A DNA stretch of 64,000 nt from Paenibacillus sp. JNUCC-31 (GCF_014844075.1 NZ_CP062165.1:6758001-6822000); one strand, 5' to 3'; counted from the stretch's first letter, positions 8,463 through 17,055 are shown. Notes: generated from the sequence alone by a model not told the origin. Translations and numbers: made by a program.

Positions 8463-9380
8463 ATGGGCAAATATGTACTCAAGTCATTACTGCAGGTTAT
8501 TCCGGTTCTGTTCATTGTTTCATTAATCGTATTCATATTGGTCCGCGTCACGGGAGATCCGGTTGCCCTGATGCTGCCGGAAACAGCTACTGCTGAAGAC
8601 CGGGCTGTGTTGACGCAGGCACTTGGACTGGACCAGCCGTTATACACGCAGTATATCAAGTTCCTGGGCAGTGCCTTGCAGGGGGATTTTGGCCAATCCT
8701 TCCGTTATGGAGAGCCGGCCTTACAGCTTGTGCTGGAACGATTGCCGGCAAGTTTTGAACTCGCTGTTGCCGCGATGTTTTTTGCCATTGTCATGGCTAT
8801 ACCGTTGGGTGTTGCCTCAGCTGTTAAACGTAACACGTTTACCGATCTGATCATCTCCGGGATATCGGTAATTGGAAAAGCCATGCCGAACTTCTGGATG
8901 GGCATCATGCTGATTTTATTATTTTCGGTTATGTTGGGTGTTCTGCCCGTCTCCGGCCGAGGTGGAATATCACACTTGATATTGCCTGCCTTTACGCTTG
9001 GGGTCGGACTGGCTGCTCAGATGACTCGTCTGATTCGCTCCAGCATGCTGGAAATTCTGAGTCAGGATTACATCCGTACGGCACGGAGCAAGGGGCTCGG
9101 CCGGATGGTCGTGATTGGCAGACATGCGTTTCGCAATGGCTTGATTCCAGTCGTGACGATTATGAGTTTGCAATTTACAAGCTTGATCGGTGGAACATTG
9201 ATTACCGAGACCGTATTCTCCTGGCCCGGGCTGGGTCAACTGCTGGTTGTTGCCGTCAACACGCATGACATGGCGATTGTACAGGCTGCTGTTTTTGTCA
9301 TTGCGTTTATTGTGGTTGTAACCAATATATTGACGGACGTGGCCTACAGGCTGCTTGATCCACGGATTAAATACGATTAG
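8463..9380 (+). CDS. Peptide ABC transporter permease, DppB type
   Basis: A 305-residue membrane protein with about six transmembrane segments. The N-terminus (YVLKSLLQVIPVLFIVSLIVFILVR region) is the classic first segment of DppB/OppB permeases. The EAA loop that contacts the ATPase reads RTARSKGLGR at about residues 200-209, after the MTRLIRSSMLE segment. It is 98 bases after the lipoprotein gene and is separated from the second permease by only 15 bases. No ATPase gene follows, so this importer must borrow an energising subunit from elsewhere. Confidence 0.92.
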   Translation: MGKYVLKSLLQVIPVLFIVSLIVFILVRVTGDPVALMLPETATAEDRAVLTQALGLDQPLYTQYIKFLGSALQGDFGQSFRYGEPALQLVLERLPASFELAVAAMFFAIVMAIPLGVASAVKRNTFTDLIISGISVIGKAMPNFWMGIMLILLFSVMLGVLPVSGRGGISHLILPAFTLGVGLAAQMTRLIRSSMLEILSQDYIRTARSKGLGRMVVIGRHAFRNGLIPVVTIMSLQFTSLIGGTLITETVFSWPGLGQLLVVAVNTHDMAIVQAAVFVIAFIVVVTNILTDVAYRLLDPRIKYD

Positions 9381-9395
9381 AAGGAGGTGCAATCG

Positions 9396-10325
9396 ATGAC
9401 AGGCAGCAATGAAATGCCAATGCCGGGTGCAGGACAGGAACATGAGAATTTACGTACACCAACAGGACTTCGCTATATCTGGAATCAACTGATTATCAGC
9501 AAAACCGGAATATTTGGCGCTGTGCTCGTTTTGTTGGTTGTATTAATCGCTATTTGTGCACCTCTGTTAACGAGTCATGATCCGGGTGCAGTTAATCCTC
9601 TCAATCGTCTTAAACCGCCTGCTTGGCTTGAGGGGGGAACGGCTGAATATTGGCTGGGTACGGATAATCTGGGCAGGGATATGTGGAGCCGAATCGTATA
9701 TGGTGCGCGGGTATCATTAATCGTGGGCATGGGTGCGGTCATCGTGTCCGGAATCATTGGTGCCATCCTTGGTCTCTTGTCCGGATTTTACGGAAAATGG
9801 CTGGATGCAGTTATTATGCGCGTGGGTGATGCATTTATGGCCATCCCTACCATTCTGTTTATGCTCGTTGTAATGGCCATTGTGGGTCCAGGAATTACAA
9901 CGCTGATTTTGGTTATCGGTGTGACCAACTGGGTTCCTTTCACCCGTGTGGTTCGCAGTGAGGTGCTGAGTATCAAGGAGAGGGACTTTGTTCATGCTGC
10001 CAGATCCATCGGTGCCAAGAACGGGAGATTGATTCTGAAGCACATTCTGCCGAATATTTTATCTTCCTTTATCGTGATCTGCGGGATGAATGTCGGGACC
10101 ACCATCATTATGGAAGCTTCGCTTAGTTTCCTGGGTCTGGGCATCAAGCCGCCTGACATTTCCTGGGGAGGCATGCTCAGTGATGGCAGGCAGTATGTGG
10201 CTACAAGCTGGTGGGTGGCAACGTTCCCTGGATTGGCAATAACCCTGACGGTTCTTGGCGTTATTTTCTTGGGAGATTGGCTGCGTGATGTGCTTGATCC
10301 ACGTACGGATACGAACAAAAAATAA
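9396..10325 (+). CDS. Peptide ABC transporter permease, DppC type
   Basis: A 309-residue permease with the DppC/OppC pattern: a cytoplasmic N-terminal tail, a first membrane segment, the periplasm-side motif WLGTDNLGRDMWSRIVYGAR and an EAA loop (HAARSIGAKNGRLILKHILPN). ATG 9396 is used because AAGGAGGTG lies at 9381-9389, a strong site. Together with the DppB-type protein it forms the membrane channel for the lipoprotein-captured substrate. The usual dppD/dppF ATPase genes are missing from the operon. Confidence 0.92.
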   Translation: MTGSNEMPMPGAGQEHENLRTPTGLRYIWNQLIISKTGIFGAVLVLLVVLIAICAPLLTSHDPGAVNPLNRLKPPAWLEGGTAEYWLGTDNLGRDMWSRIVYGARVSLIVGMGAVIVSGIIGAILGLLSGFYGKWLDAVIMRVGDAFMAIPTILFMLVVMAIVGPGITTLILVIGVTNWVPFTRVVRSEVLSIKERDFVHAARSIGAKNGRLILKHILPNILSSFIVICGMNVGTTIIMEASLSFLGLGIKPPDISWGGMLSDGRQYVATSWWVATFPGLAITLTVLGVIFLGDWLRDVLDPRTDTNKK

Positions 10326-10352
10326 TAGAAACGACAGAAAGGAGCCATGGAT

Positions 10353-12386
10353 ATGAACCGGAGACCGATCTTACCAGAGGACTTATATCATTATCGCTGG
10401 GTAAGTCAGCCTGTGATCAATGTGGATGGTCAGGTGGCGTACGTTGAACAGACCATTGATAAGCAGAAAAATGAGTATCAGACGCAAATTCGGGGCGTTT
10501 CTCTGGACGGTAGTGGGGACAAGCCCCTTACAGATGGATTAAAGGATTCTTCTCCTGCCTGGTCACCGGATGGAACCCAGCTCGCTTTTTTACGGTTGGA
10601 AAGTGGGGGTAAGGGGTTATGGACTATTTCACCAAATGATACAACTGTTGTAAATCGCATCTCACCTGAGCGTAAGCTATCGCAATTTGTCTGGTCTCCA
10701 GATGGAAAATATATTGCATTCACCAGCAAAGTTGTACGAGGGAAAGAAGAGGCGAAGGCTGACGAAGCGTCTAAGACAGGCGAATCATCTAAGGTAAGCC
10801 CCTTGAGGGGCAAGGTGTTTGAACGCACAACTCCCAAAGCGGAAGGCTCTGGTTGGTGGGATGGTCTTTATAGCCATTTGTTTGTATATGAGATCGGAAA
10901 TGGAACCATTACTCAGGTTACGTCCGGACATTGGAATGTTACTGCCCCAGTCTGGTCACCGGACAGTCTGTCCATATCTTTTATTTCAAAGCAAGGGCAG
11001 GATGAGGAACTGGACGCTGATCTGTTGTATTTTGCAGATGTACATACCGTGCGGTTGCAAAGCGGCAAGATATGCAAAGTAACAGATTCCACCCTGCTGG
11101 TGAGCCAATTCGCGTATTCACCCGACGGACAGCACCTGATCCTGATCGCCAGTGACCGTGAGTATGGCAGTGGGAGTCATAACAGATTATATGAAGTGCC
11201 GCTTAGTGGAGGTATTCCAAAGCAGCTTGCATCCGAGATCGATATGCAGTTAGGAAACGCAGCTCTTGGAGACATGAAAGCGGCAAGCCCATCTCCGTCG
11301 CCTCTGATGGATCACCGTCTTGCGAAACGTACGGCGTACGTATTGGGGACTCATGGCGGAAGTGTGGATGTGTATCGAATCACCGAGAATGGTCATTGCC
11401 AATCAGTGACGGGAAACGGCGAGAAGGATGTGTATCAATATACCCTGTCACCTGATGGTAAGACACTGGTCATTGGCGCATTGACTGAGGATCGTCCCGG
11501 GGAACTGTACCGTGTGGATATCGACAGTGGGGATATGATCAGACTGACACAGCGAAACGATGAATTCATCGCAGAACTGCAAGTAAATGTACCTGAACGT
11601 GTTGAGTTTACATCATCGGACGGATGGCCGATTCAAGGCTGGTTACTGAAGCCGGTTATGAATGGACCGAACCTGAAAGTACCGATGATTTTACAGATTC
11701 ATGGTGGGCCTCATGCGATGTATACAGGCACTTTCAGCCACGAAATGCAGACACTTGCTGCACAGGGGTATGCTGTTCTATGGGTAAACCCCCGTGGAAG
11801 TATGGGATACGGGCAGGAATTTGCCAGAGCTTGCCGGGGTGATTTTGCCGGGGGAGACTTCCGGGACTTGCTGGAGGCGGTGGATCATGTACTGGCTACA
11901 ACCGATTTCCTGGATGAAACACGTCTTGGCATAGGTGGTGGCAGTTATGGAGGTGTCATGACCAACTGGATCGTGGCTCATACCAACCGATTCAAAGCGG
12001 CGGTAACCCAGCGGTGCATATCCAATTGGTTATCCATGTATGGAACCAGCGATATTGGAATCTCTTATGTGGAGGGAGTTATTGGTGGCAATCCGGCTGA
12101 ACATGCTGACTTATTGTGGTCCCGTTCACCCCTTGCTCACGCGCACAAGATTGAAACGCCATTACTGATCATGCATGGAGAGCAAGACTATCGTACACCG
12201 ATCGGACAGGCGGAGGAGTTATATACCACTTTGAAACGATATGGAAAAACGACCAAACTGATTCGATATCCTGGCTCTAATCACTCTCTGCTCAAAAGCG
12301 GGAAACCTTCGCTGCGCGTGGATAGCTTTGAACAGGTAAATGCATGGTTTAATCAATACCTCAAAAATGGAGAGAGCGGAGCATGA
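10353..12386 (+). CDS. S9 family prolyl oligopeptidase-type peptidase
   Basis: A 677-residue cytoplasmic serine peptidase. The N-terminal ~400 residues form a beta-propeller built from WD40/TolB-like repeats (SPAWSPDGTQLAFLR, SQFVWSPDGKYIAF, APVWSPDSLSISF and similar). The C-terminal alpha/beta hydrolase domain has nucleophile Ser531 in GGSYGG, an oxyanion segment HGGPHAMYTG, the catalytic Asp in GEQDYRTP, and His in SNHSLLK. ATG 10353 has better spacing from AAAGGAG than ATG 10347. Family members cleave short peptides, often as acylaminoacyl or dipeptidyl peptidases, so it probably digests peptides brought in by the upstream importer. Confidence 0.92.
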   Translation: MNRRPILPEDLYHYRWVSQPVINVDGQVAYVEQTIDKQKNEYQTQIRGVSLDGSGDKPLTDGLKDSSPAWSPDGTQLAFLRLESGGKGLWTISPNDTTVVNRISPERKLSQFVWSPDGKYIAFTSKVVRGKEEAKADEASKTGESSKVSPLRGKVFERTTPKAEGSGWWDGLYSHLFVYEIGNGTITQVTSGHWNVTAPVWSPDSLSISFISKQGQDEELDADLLYFADVHTVRLQSGKICKVTDSTLLVSQFAYSPDGQHLILIASDREYGSGSHNRLYEVPLSGGIPKQLASEIDMQLGNAALGDMKAASPSPSPLMDHRLAKRTAYVLGTHGGSVDVYRITENGHCQSVTGNGEKDVYQYTLSPDGKTLVIGALTEDRPGELYRVDIDSGDMIRLTQRNDEFIAELQVNVPERVEFTSSDGWPIQGWLLKPVMNGPNLKVPMILQIHGGPHAMYTGTFSHEMQTLAAQGYAVLWVNPRGSMGYGQEFARACRGDFAGGDFRDLLEAVDHVLATTDFLDETRLGIGGGSYGGVMTNWIVAHTNRFKAAVTQRCISNWLSMYGTSDIGISYVEGVIGGNPAEHADLLWSRSPLAHAHKIETPLLIMHGEQDYRTPIGQAEELYTTLKRYGKTTKLIRYPGSNHSLLKSGKPSLRVDSFEQVNAWFNQYLKNGESGA

Positions 12387-12847
12387 GTCAAGTTCAACTT
12401 TCCATTCCTGTAGCCCTGTTAGTGGAAAATGTACTGACAAGCGGAGAACCGAGTGATGTGATTATTGATTGTTTGCAGAGAAAAGACTTCTCCCTATTGT
12501 TATCCAAGATCAAGGAACCGACGATGGATCTGGCGGAGAGACTGGATACAGCAGTTGAAGTGGGAGACAACTGGGAAGAGGCCATACGCAGCGGAGTCTA
12601 TGAGTTTAAGTTTTTGCATCTGAATGCCTTGAAAAGACTGCTCTATTTCCGCTTTGGCCTCAGGGCAGATGAGGATTATATTCAGGAAGATCTGTCACTG
12701 AAACAGGTTCACTTGACCTTGCAAGAGATTAACTTGCTGCAATCGTTGGTTGGCAGACTGTGGACTGTGCAAGAAGAAAAGCAAGATAAAGACCCCTACA
12801 AAAACGAATCGTCACGGATCTCTGTTCACATCCGATTGAAGTACTAG
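12383..12847 (+). CDS. Conserved-looking protein of unknown function in the peptide operon
   Basis: A 154-residue soluble protein that I do not recognise. It overlaps the S9 peptidase stop by four bases (ATGA), so it is translationally coupled and is very probably real. It is leucine-rich and mostly helical by eye, with no signal peptide, membrane segment or metal motif; the C-terminal third is charged (EEKQDKDPYKNE). Its place at the end of a peptide-uptake operon hints at a regulatory or accessory role, which the sequence does not prove. A terminator follows. Confidence 0.7.
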   Translation: MSQVQLSIPVALLVENVLTSGEPSDVIIDCLQRKDFSLLLSKIKEPTMDLAERLDTAVEVGDNWEEAIRSGVYEFKFLHLNALKRLLYFRFGLRADEDYIQEDLSLKQVHLTLQEINLLQSLVGRLWTVQEEKQDKDPYKNESSRISVHIRLKY

Positions 12848-12870
12848 CAAAACATATATTGGAGAGCGAA

Positions 12871-12895
12871 AAGCCGCGAATATCGCGGTTTTTTT
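12871..12895 (+). terminator. Rho-independent terminator
   Basis: CCGCGA (12874-12879) pairs with TCGCGG (12883-12888), extended by AA/TT, and runs into a seven-T tail. It ends the peptide operon. Confidence 0.85.
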
Positions 12896-13035
12896 ATTGT
12901 AACTTCTACGTTTTTTTGAAAATAAGATTCTTGACTTTTGCAGGCGTTTAAGCAGGTACTTGACAGCCGTATGGTATATTATAAAAAGTTCTTTAACTGG
13001 TGGACACATGATAATTATCAAATGGGGTGTACGTA

Positions 13036-13641
13036 GTGTATCAATATAAGGATCAGGAATATGAGGCTGTACATTTTGAAGGACGTGATTTGCGTTATGG
13101 AGAACTGATCAGTTGTGTTTTCAAACAATGTACCTTTATGAACGCTTCCATGGAAGAAATCGAGACAAGCAACTGCCGTTTTATCGAATGTGACTTTAAA
13201 GGTGCATCCATGAATGGCTCTATTCATAGAGAATCGGCTTTTGAGAATTGTTTATTTGGTGGTGCTAATCTCTTCGCTTCCAAATTCAGTTCCTGCAAGA
13301 TGACTGGGTCGGACTTCTCCGGTGCGCAAATGGATGGAATTACACTAAGTCAAGGCGATTGGTCTTATACGAATCTGAGACATACCCGATTGGGCAAACA
13401 GGATTTACGAGGAATTCGTTTCTTTGAAGCCGATTTTACGGATACGGATTTTACCAAAGCGGATTTGAGAGACTGTGATCTCACAAGAGCTATTTTAAGC
13501 AGAGCCAAGCTGCAAGGGGCTGATCTTAGAGGGGCTAACCTGGAAGGAATCGATCTGAAATCATTGGATATCAAAGGCGTACGTTTGGATCGCGAACAAT
13601 CGGTTCTGTTTGTACGTTCTTATGGTGCGAAAGTGGATTAG
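13036..13641 (+). CDS. Qnr-like pentapeptide repeat protein
   Basis: A 201-residue protein made almost entirely of pentapeptide repeats, A(D/N)LxX-like (FKGAS, LFGGANLFASKF, DFTDTDFTKADLRDCDLTRA, LQGADLRGANLEG). These fold into a right-handed beta-helix resembling DNA. The C-terminus SLDIKGVRLDREQSVLF matches the closing segment I know from Qnr proteins (LDIRGVDLQGVKLDNYQ), which protect DNA gyrase and topoisomerase IV from quinolones. The length also fits Qnr (about 215 residues). GTG 13036 follows GGGGTG; an in-frame GTG at 13027 overlaps that site. It is a lone gene ended by a terminator. Binding to gyrase is inferred only. Confidence 0.8.
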   Translation: MYQYKDQEYEAVHFEGRDLRYGELISCVFKQCTFMNASMEEIETSNCRFIECDFKGASMNGSIHRESAFENCLFGGANLFASKFSSCKMTGSDFSGAQMDGITLSQGDWSYTNLRHTRLGKQDLRGIRFFEADFTDTDFTKADLRDCDLTRAILSRAKLQGADLRGANLEGIDLKSLDIKGVRLDREQSVLFVRSYGAKVD

Positions 13642-13682
13642 GTGCATTTGCGTAAAACGCCAAGAACTTCATAAACACCAAG

Positions 13683-13706
13683 AAACCGCCTCTATGGCGG
13701 TTTTTT
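13683..13706 (+). terminator. Rho-independent terminator
   Basis: AAACCGCC (13683-13690) and GGCGGTTT (13696-13703) form an 8-bp stem with a 5-base loop and a T tail. Confidence 0.9.
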
Positions 13707-13799
13707 GGCATTTAGGCGTTCCAGTTCAAGCAAGTTTGCAGGAATAAGAGATATAAACAAGAAGTAGTAAACATACGTTTCTAATAAAAGGAGGCCATT

Positions 13800-14183
13800 A
13801 TGACGACCACATTAATTACTATTGTTGCTATTATTGGCTTTGGGCTTATTACAGGCACGATCACTACGATTATGGCATTTAAACTGCTGCGTAACAATCA
13901 ACAGAAACAGCACCTTCGAAAAAGTATTTTGATGGAGGGAATTCCCGCGGGGGCAGTTATTCATGATATTGTGCAGACTTCATCCAGTATGGATGGAAGG
14001 CCGGGAGTGCGTCTGGATTTGACTGTAACTCAAACGGATGGACGCACCTTTCCATCGATTGTGGAGACATATATCCCGGTCACACATATACCCCACTTTC
14101 AGAAAGGAAACATCATTAAAGTTAGATACATAGCAGACGGAAATGAACGAAAAGTTGAGGTAGAGGATGCCTATGTTCCTTAG
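13800..14183 (+). CDS. Small membrane-anchored protein of unknown function
   Basis: A 127-residue protein. It starts with one hydrophobic segment (about residues 4-28, TLITIVAIIGFGLITGTITT), then a basic stretch (RNNQQKQHLRKS), which predicts an N-out, C-in anchor. The remaining ~85 residues look like a small beta-barrel (PAGAVIHDIVQTSS, GVRLDLTVTQTDGRTF, FQKGNIIKVRYIADG), similar in style to OB-fold or NfeD-like tails. AAAGGAGG lies at 13788-13796. It is isolated; a 203-base stretch with no gene follows. Function unknown. Confidence 0.75.
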   Translation: MTTTLITIVAIIGFGLITGTITTIMAFKLLRNNQQKQHLRKSILMEGIPAGAVIHDIVQTSSSMDGRPGVRLDLTVTQTDGRTFPSIVETYIPVTHIPHFQKGNIIKVRYIADGNERKVEVEDAYVP

Positions 14184-14386
14184 GCTGGTTATCGGAAATC
14201 AAATGACTAAATCCCTCGCTTAAACCATAGGATGTGCAAGTCTGTGGAACAGTGTTGCAGTGGACCTGTTTAGTTATTTCGTGAAAAGCAATCCCGATGA
14301 ATTACAACATCGAGATATACGTAGAAGTATAGTCAGGGTGCTGACCAGTAACCAAAAAGTTGACCAATCAAAAAGGAGGCGTTTTA

Positions 14387-14923
14387 TTGGAATTTATTAC
14401 AGTTTACGATATGGATCTGAGCGAAGATTGGTCCATGGCGCTTCAAGAATTGCTTGTTGCCAGTTTTCCAGAGGTATATCCCGAAGACAGATTGTTTTTC
14501 AAACAAATCCCATTGTGCAGAATATTGGCGTTCAGCCCGGATCATCAATTGATAGGGCATATAGGATTAGACTATAGAGTGATGAATTTAAATGGAAAAG
14601 CAGTACGAGTAATGGGCATCATCGATTTATGTGTCTCTACTGCACATCGCTCACAAGGACTCGGTTCCCTGCTGCTTTCTGAAGCGGAAAAACGATCTCA
14701 AAAGAATAGTGATTTTGTACTTTTATTTGCGGATCATGAGGAATTGTATAGCAAACATGGATACAAAGCGGTAAGCAATCCATGTAAATGGCTAAAAATT
14801 GACCATGAAACTTTAACAACCATCGGAATTGGATGCCAAAAGGTTGAGGGATTAATGATTAAAGAAGTTGGAACCTTGTCATGGAGTGAGGGAGAACTCG
14901 ATTTCCTGGGCTATTTATACTGA
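14387..14923 (+). CDS. GNAT family N-acetyltransferase
   Basis: A 178-residue acetyl-CoA-dependent acyltransferase. TTG 14387 is placed 7 bases after a strong AAAAGGAGG (14371-14379); the upstream TTG at 14360 has no site. The acetyl-CoA motif A is visible as MGIIDLCVSTAHRSQGLGSLLLSEAEKRS, with the Q/RxxGxG/A signature in RSQGLGS. A later FADHEELYSKHGYKAV is typical of motif B. The arrangement is reminiscent of AAC(2')-like or NodA-like enzymes, but the substrate cannot be told. It lies directly upstream of the Lsa-type resistance gene region. Confidence 0.82.
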   Translation: MEFITVYDMDLSEDWSMALQELLVASFPEVYPEDRLFFKQIPLCRILAFSPDHQLIGHIGLDYRVMNLNGKAVRVMGIIDLCVSTAHRSQGLGSLLLSEAEKRSQKNSDFVLLFADHEELYSKHGYKAVSNPCKWLKIDHETLTTIGIGCQKVEGLMIKEVGTLSWSEGELDFLGYLY

Positions 14924-14962
14924 CTTCGGGAGAGAATTTCATGAGTTAATAAGGGGGGAATT

Positions 14963-14995
14963 ATGAAGAGTCACTATTCGATTTTCTCATCTTGA
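14963..14995 (+). CDS. Candidate 10-residue leader peptide
   Basis: The frame encodes MKSHYSIFSS and stops at TGA 14993-14995. It has a strong site, AAGGGGGG at 14951-14958, four bases from ATG. Its SIF core recalls the drug-stalled leader peptides of erm genes (MGIFSIFVIS), which is only a resemblance. It lies upstream of the Lsa-type ABC-F gene. Confidence 0.4.
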   Translation: MKSHYSIFSS

Positions 14996-15062
14996 CCCCT
15001 GGTTGTATTCCATGTTAAGTTTTTTGTATCAAATTGTTGAGCTTTAAAAGGGGGATAGCGCG

Positions 15063-15224
15063 ATGACTGAATTAGATGTTGTAGATGTTTATGTGGACCT
15101 GTCAACGAACATGAAGACTGACATGGTTCACAACATAACTAATCAGAATCCGGCACTTTATCCTCCTATGCATAGATTCACTTGGCGCCCGAAAGGTATA
15201 TCGCTAAGTTTCTTTATCGTATAG
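15063..15224 (+). CDS. Candidate 53-residue leader ORF
   Basis: ATG 15063 is preceded by AAAAGGGGGA at 15046-15055, an excellent site with 7-base spacing. The 53 codons give an acidic N-terminus (MTELDVVDVYVDLSTN) and a basic, hydrophobic end (RPKGISLSFFIV). The stop lies 12 bases before the left arm of a terminator, so a ribosome stalled near the end would cover or disturb that hairpin. It is not recognised as any known protein. Confidence 0.45.
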   Translation: MTELDVVDVYVDLSTNMKTDMVHNITNQNPALYPPMHRFTWRPKGISLSFFIV

Positions 15225-15236
15225 TCAGGTTGATGT

Positions 15237-15279
15237 AACGCAAAAAGTACCGGTGAACTGGGGCTTATTTGCGTTTTTT
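15237..15279 (+). terminator. Terminator hairpin upstream of the Lsa-type gene
   Basis: AACGCAAA (15237-15244) pairs with TTTGCGTT (15268-15275). The stem is extended by AAG/CTT across one bulged A, and a run of T follows. No complete gene ends just before it, so it most likely acts as an attenuator. Confidence 0.7.
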
Positions 15280-15440
15280 CATCTGAGGATATTCTAATAA
15301 ATCAGACATGGAGAAGTGTGTCATTCATTCAGGAGCGGATTAAAATTCTGATTATGTTCAAATATAAAGTGAAGGACCATGTCGTGGTTAAATACCCCGC
15401 CCGACTAACTTTTATATTTCACATAAAAAGGATGATCCTT

Positions 15441-16919
15441 ATGTCTTTAATCAATGTTACAAACCTGACTTTTGCCTATGATGGCAGTTACGATAACATA
15501 TTTGAAAATGTGAGTTTTCAGTTGGACTCCGATTGGAAATTGGGTTTTACCGGAAGGAACGGCAGAGGCAAAACAACATTCCTCAATCTGTTGCTCGGTA
15601 AATATGAATACAGTGGAAATATCTCTGCGAATGTTAGCTTTGAATACTTTCCCTTTCAGGTGGAGAATAAAGAAGCTATGACTCTCGACGTTATTGAAGA
15701 GATTTATCCTGAATATCTGCACTGGCAGCTGGTCCGGGAGCTTAACCTGTTAAAGATTTCGGAAGACGTTCTGTATCGACCTTTCGATTCTTTATCCAAT
15801 GGAGAACAAACGAAGGTCATGCTGGCTGCTTTGTTCCTGAAGGATAATCGATTTCTGCTTATTGATGAGCCTACCAATCATCTCGACATTCATGCCAGAA
15901 AACTCGTCAGTAATTATCTGCGCAGCAAAAGTGGATTTATTTTGGTATCTCATGATCGATCCTTTTTGGATAACAGCGTAGACCACATCCTGTCCATCAA
16001 TAAAAATAACATCGAGATTCAGAAAGGGAATTTCTCCGCTTGGTGGGAAAACAAACAAAGGCAAGATCAGTTTGAGCTTGCCAGTAATGAGAAATTAATA
16101 AAGGACATCAAGCGTCTATCTGACTCGGCCAAACGGACGGGGGGATGGTCGCATGAAGTCGAAAAAACAAAAAATGGCACGAGAAATTCCGGTTCAAAGG
16201 TAGATAAAGGCTATATTGGACACAAGGCTGCAAAAATGATGAAACGTTCCAAAAATATAGAGCAGAGACAGCAATCCGCCATCCAAGAAAAGTCCAAATT
16301 GCTCAAAAATATTGAAAATGCAGAACGCTTGCAGATTCATCAACTGGATTTTCACAAAAAGGAACTTGTCGAATTGGAACATGTATCGATTGCATACGGA
16401 TCCAATACGGTGTGTGAGGATATCAGTTTCACAGTTGAAAAAGGGGATCGTATCGCGCTTTACGGTAAAAACGGATCTGGAAAATCAAGCATCCTTAAAT
16501 TGATTTGTGGTGAAAATATCCCACATACAGGTCATTTTCGAAAGGATCCTCAGCTTAAAATCTCGTATGTCTCACAGGACACGTCTCATCTCGGAGGACA
16601 GTTATCGGATTATGCTGTTACGCAGGGAATCGATGAAAGCTTGTTTAAATCGATCCTAAGAAAGCTGGATTTTTCCAGGCTGCAATTGGAGAAAGATATC
16701 TCGACGTTTAGCGCTGGCCAAAAAAAGAAAGTGCTGATTGCCAAAAGCCTGAGTGAGCAAGCTCATTTGCACATTTGGGATGAACCACTCAACTTTGTAG
16801 ATGTCATTTCTCGCATGCAAATCGAAGAGTTGCTGCTGGAGTATTCTCCAACCCTTCTTTTTGTTGAACATGACAGTGAATTTTGCGCAAATATCGCAAC
16901 GAGGATTATCGAGCTATAA
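15441..16919 (+). CDS. lsa: ABC-F ribosomal protection protein, Lsa type
   Basis: A 492-residue cytoplasmic protein with two ATPase domains and no membrane segments. Domain 1 has GRNGRGKTT, signature LSNGEQTKV and Walker B FLLIDEPTNHLD. Domain 2 has GKNGSGKSS, FSAGQKKKV and LHIWDEPLNFVD. The linker between them is basic (KAAKMMKRSKNIEQRQQ), as in antibiotic-resistance ABC-F proteins. WKLGFTGRNGRGKTT, RPFDSLSNGEQTKV and the MKRSK stretch match Lsa proteins as I know them. These bind the ribosomal E site and displace lincosamides, streptogramin A and pleuromutilins. ATG 15441 follows AAAAGGA at 15426-15432; the upstream in-frame extension is leader sequence. Confidence 0.88.
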   Translation: MSLINVTNLTFAYDGSYDNIFENVSFQLDSDWKLGFTGRNGRGKTTFLNLLLGKYEYSGNISANVSFEYFPFQVENKEAMTLDVIEEIYPEYLHWQLVRELNLLKISEDVLYRPFDSLSNGEQTKVMLAALFLKDNRFLLIDEPTNHLDIHARKLVSNYLRSKSGFILVSHDRSFLDNSVDHILSINKNNIEIQKGNFSAWWENKQRQDQFELASNEKLIKDIKRLSDSAKRTGGWSHEVEKTKNGTRNSGSKVDKGYIGHKAAKMMKRSKNIEQRQQSAIQEKSKLLKNIENAERLQIHQLDFHKKELVELEHVSIAYGSNTVCEDISFTVEKGDRIALYGKNGSGKSSILKLICGENIPHTGHFRKDPQLKISYVSQDTSHLGGQLSDYAVTQGIDESLFKSILRKLDFSRLQLEKDISTFSAGQKKKVLIAKSLSEQAHLHIWDEPLNFVDVISRMQIEELLLEYSPTLLFVEHDSEFCANIATRIIEL

Positions 16920-16946
16920 GCAAGGAGAAATGTAATAAATGTGAAG

Positions 16947-16967
16947 AGCCGCCGAAAGGCGGCTTTT
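16947..16967 (+). terminator. Rho-independent terminator
   Basis: AGCCGCC (16947-16953), loop GAAA, GGCGGCT (16958-16964), then TTT. It ends the ABC-F gene. Confidence 0.85.
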
Positions 16968-16998
16968 GAGTTTTACAGGGACGATTGTCCATCAGGCA

Positions 16999-17055
16999 TT
17001 GGTATTGTGGGGAGTTGTGCTATAATTTTTATAGGCATATCCCATCATTTGATGG
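16999..17055 (+). promoter_or_regulatory. Promoter and candidate operator of the TetR gene
   Basis: TTGGTA (16999-17004) and an extended -10, TGCTATAAT (17018-17026), are 16 bases apart. An inverted repeat CCATCA-TT-TGATGG (17042-17055) lies just after the probable start point, a position suited to autorepression. Confidence 0.55.

Larger units (their letters stand above)
14924..15440 (+). promoter_or_regulatory. Candidate attenuator leader of the Lsa-type gene
   Basis: This 517-base gap has no standard gene but contains two translatable short frames and a terminator, in order: a 10-codon frame (14963-14995), a 53-codon frame (15063-15224) and a terminator hairpin (15237-15279), then about 160 bases to the ABC-F start. 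A weak promoter candidate is TTGACC at 14992-14997 with TTAAGT at 15015-15020 (17-base spacing). The layout matches ribosome-mediated attenuation known for antibiotic-resistance ABC-F genes such as vga and vmlR; this is inference. Confidence 0.55.

Noticed and set aside
14260..14577. 105-codon frame overlapping the start of the GNAT gene
   Set aside because: No ribosome binding site, and it becomes an Arg/Ser-rich out-of-frame copy of the GNAT coding region.
15318..15440. N-terminal extension of the ABC-F protein
   Set aside because: The inner ATG 15441 has a good ribosome binding site, and ABC-F proteins normally begin a few residues before the first ATPase domain.
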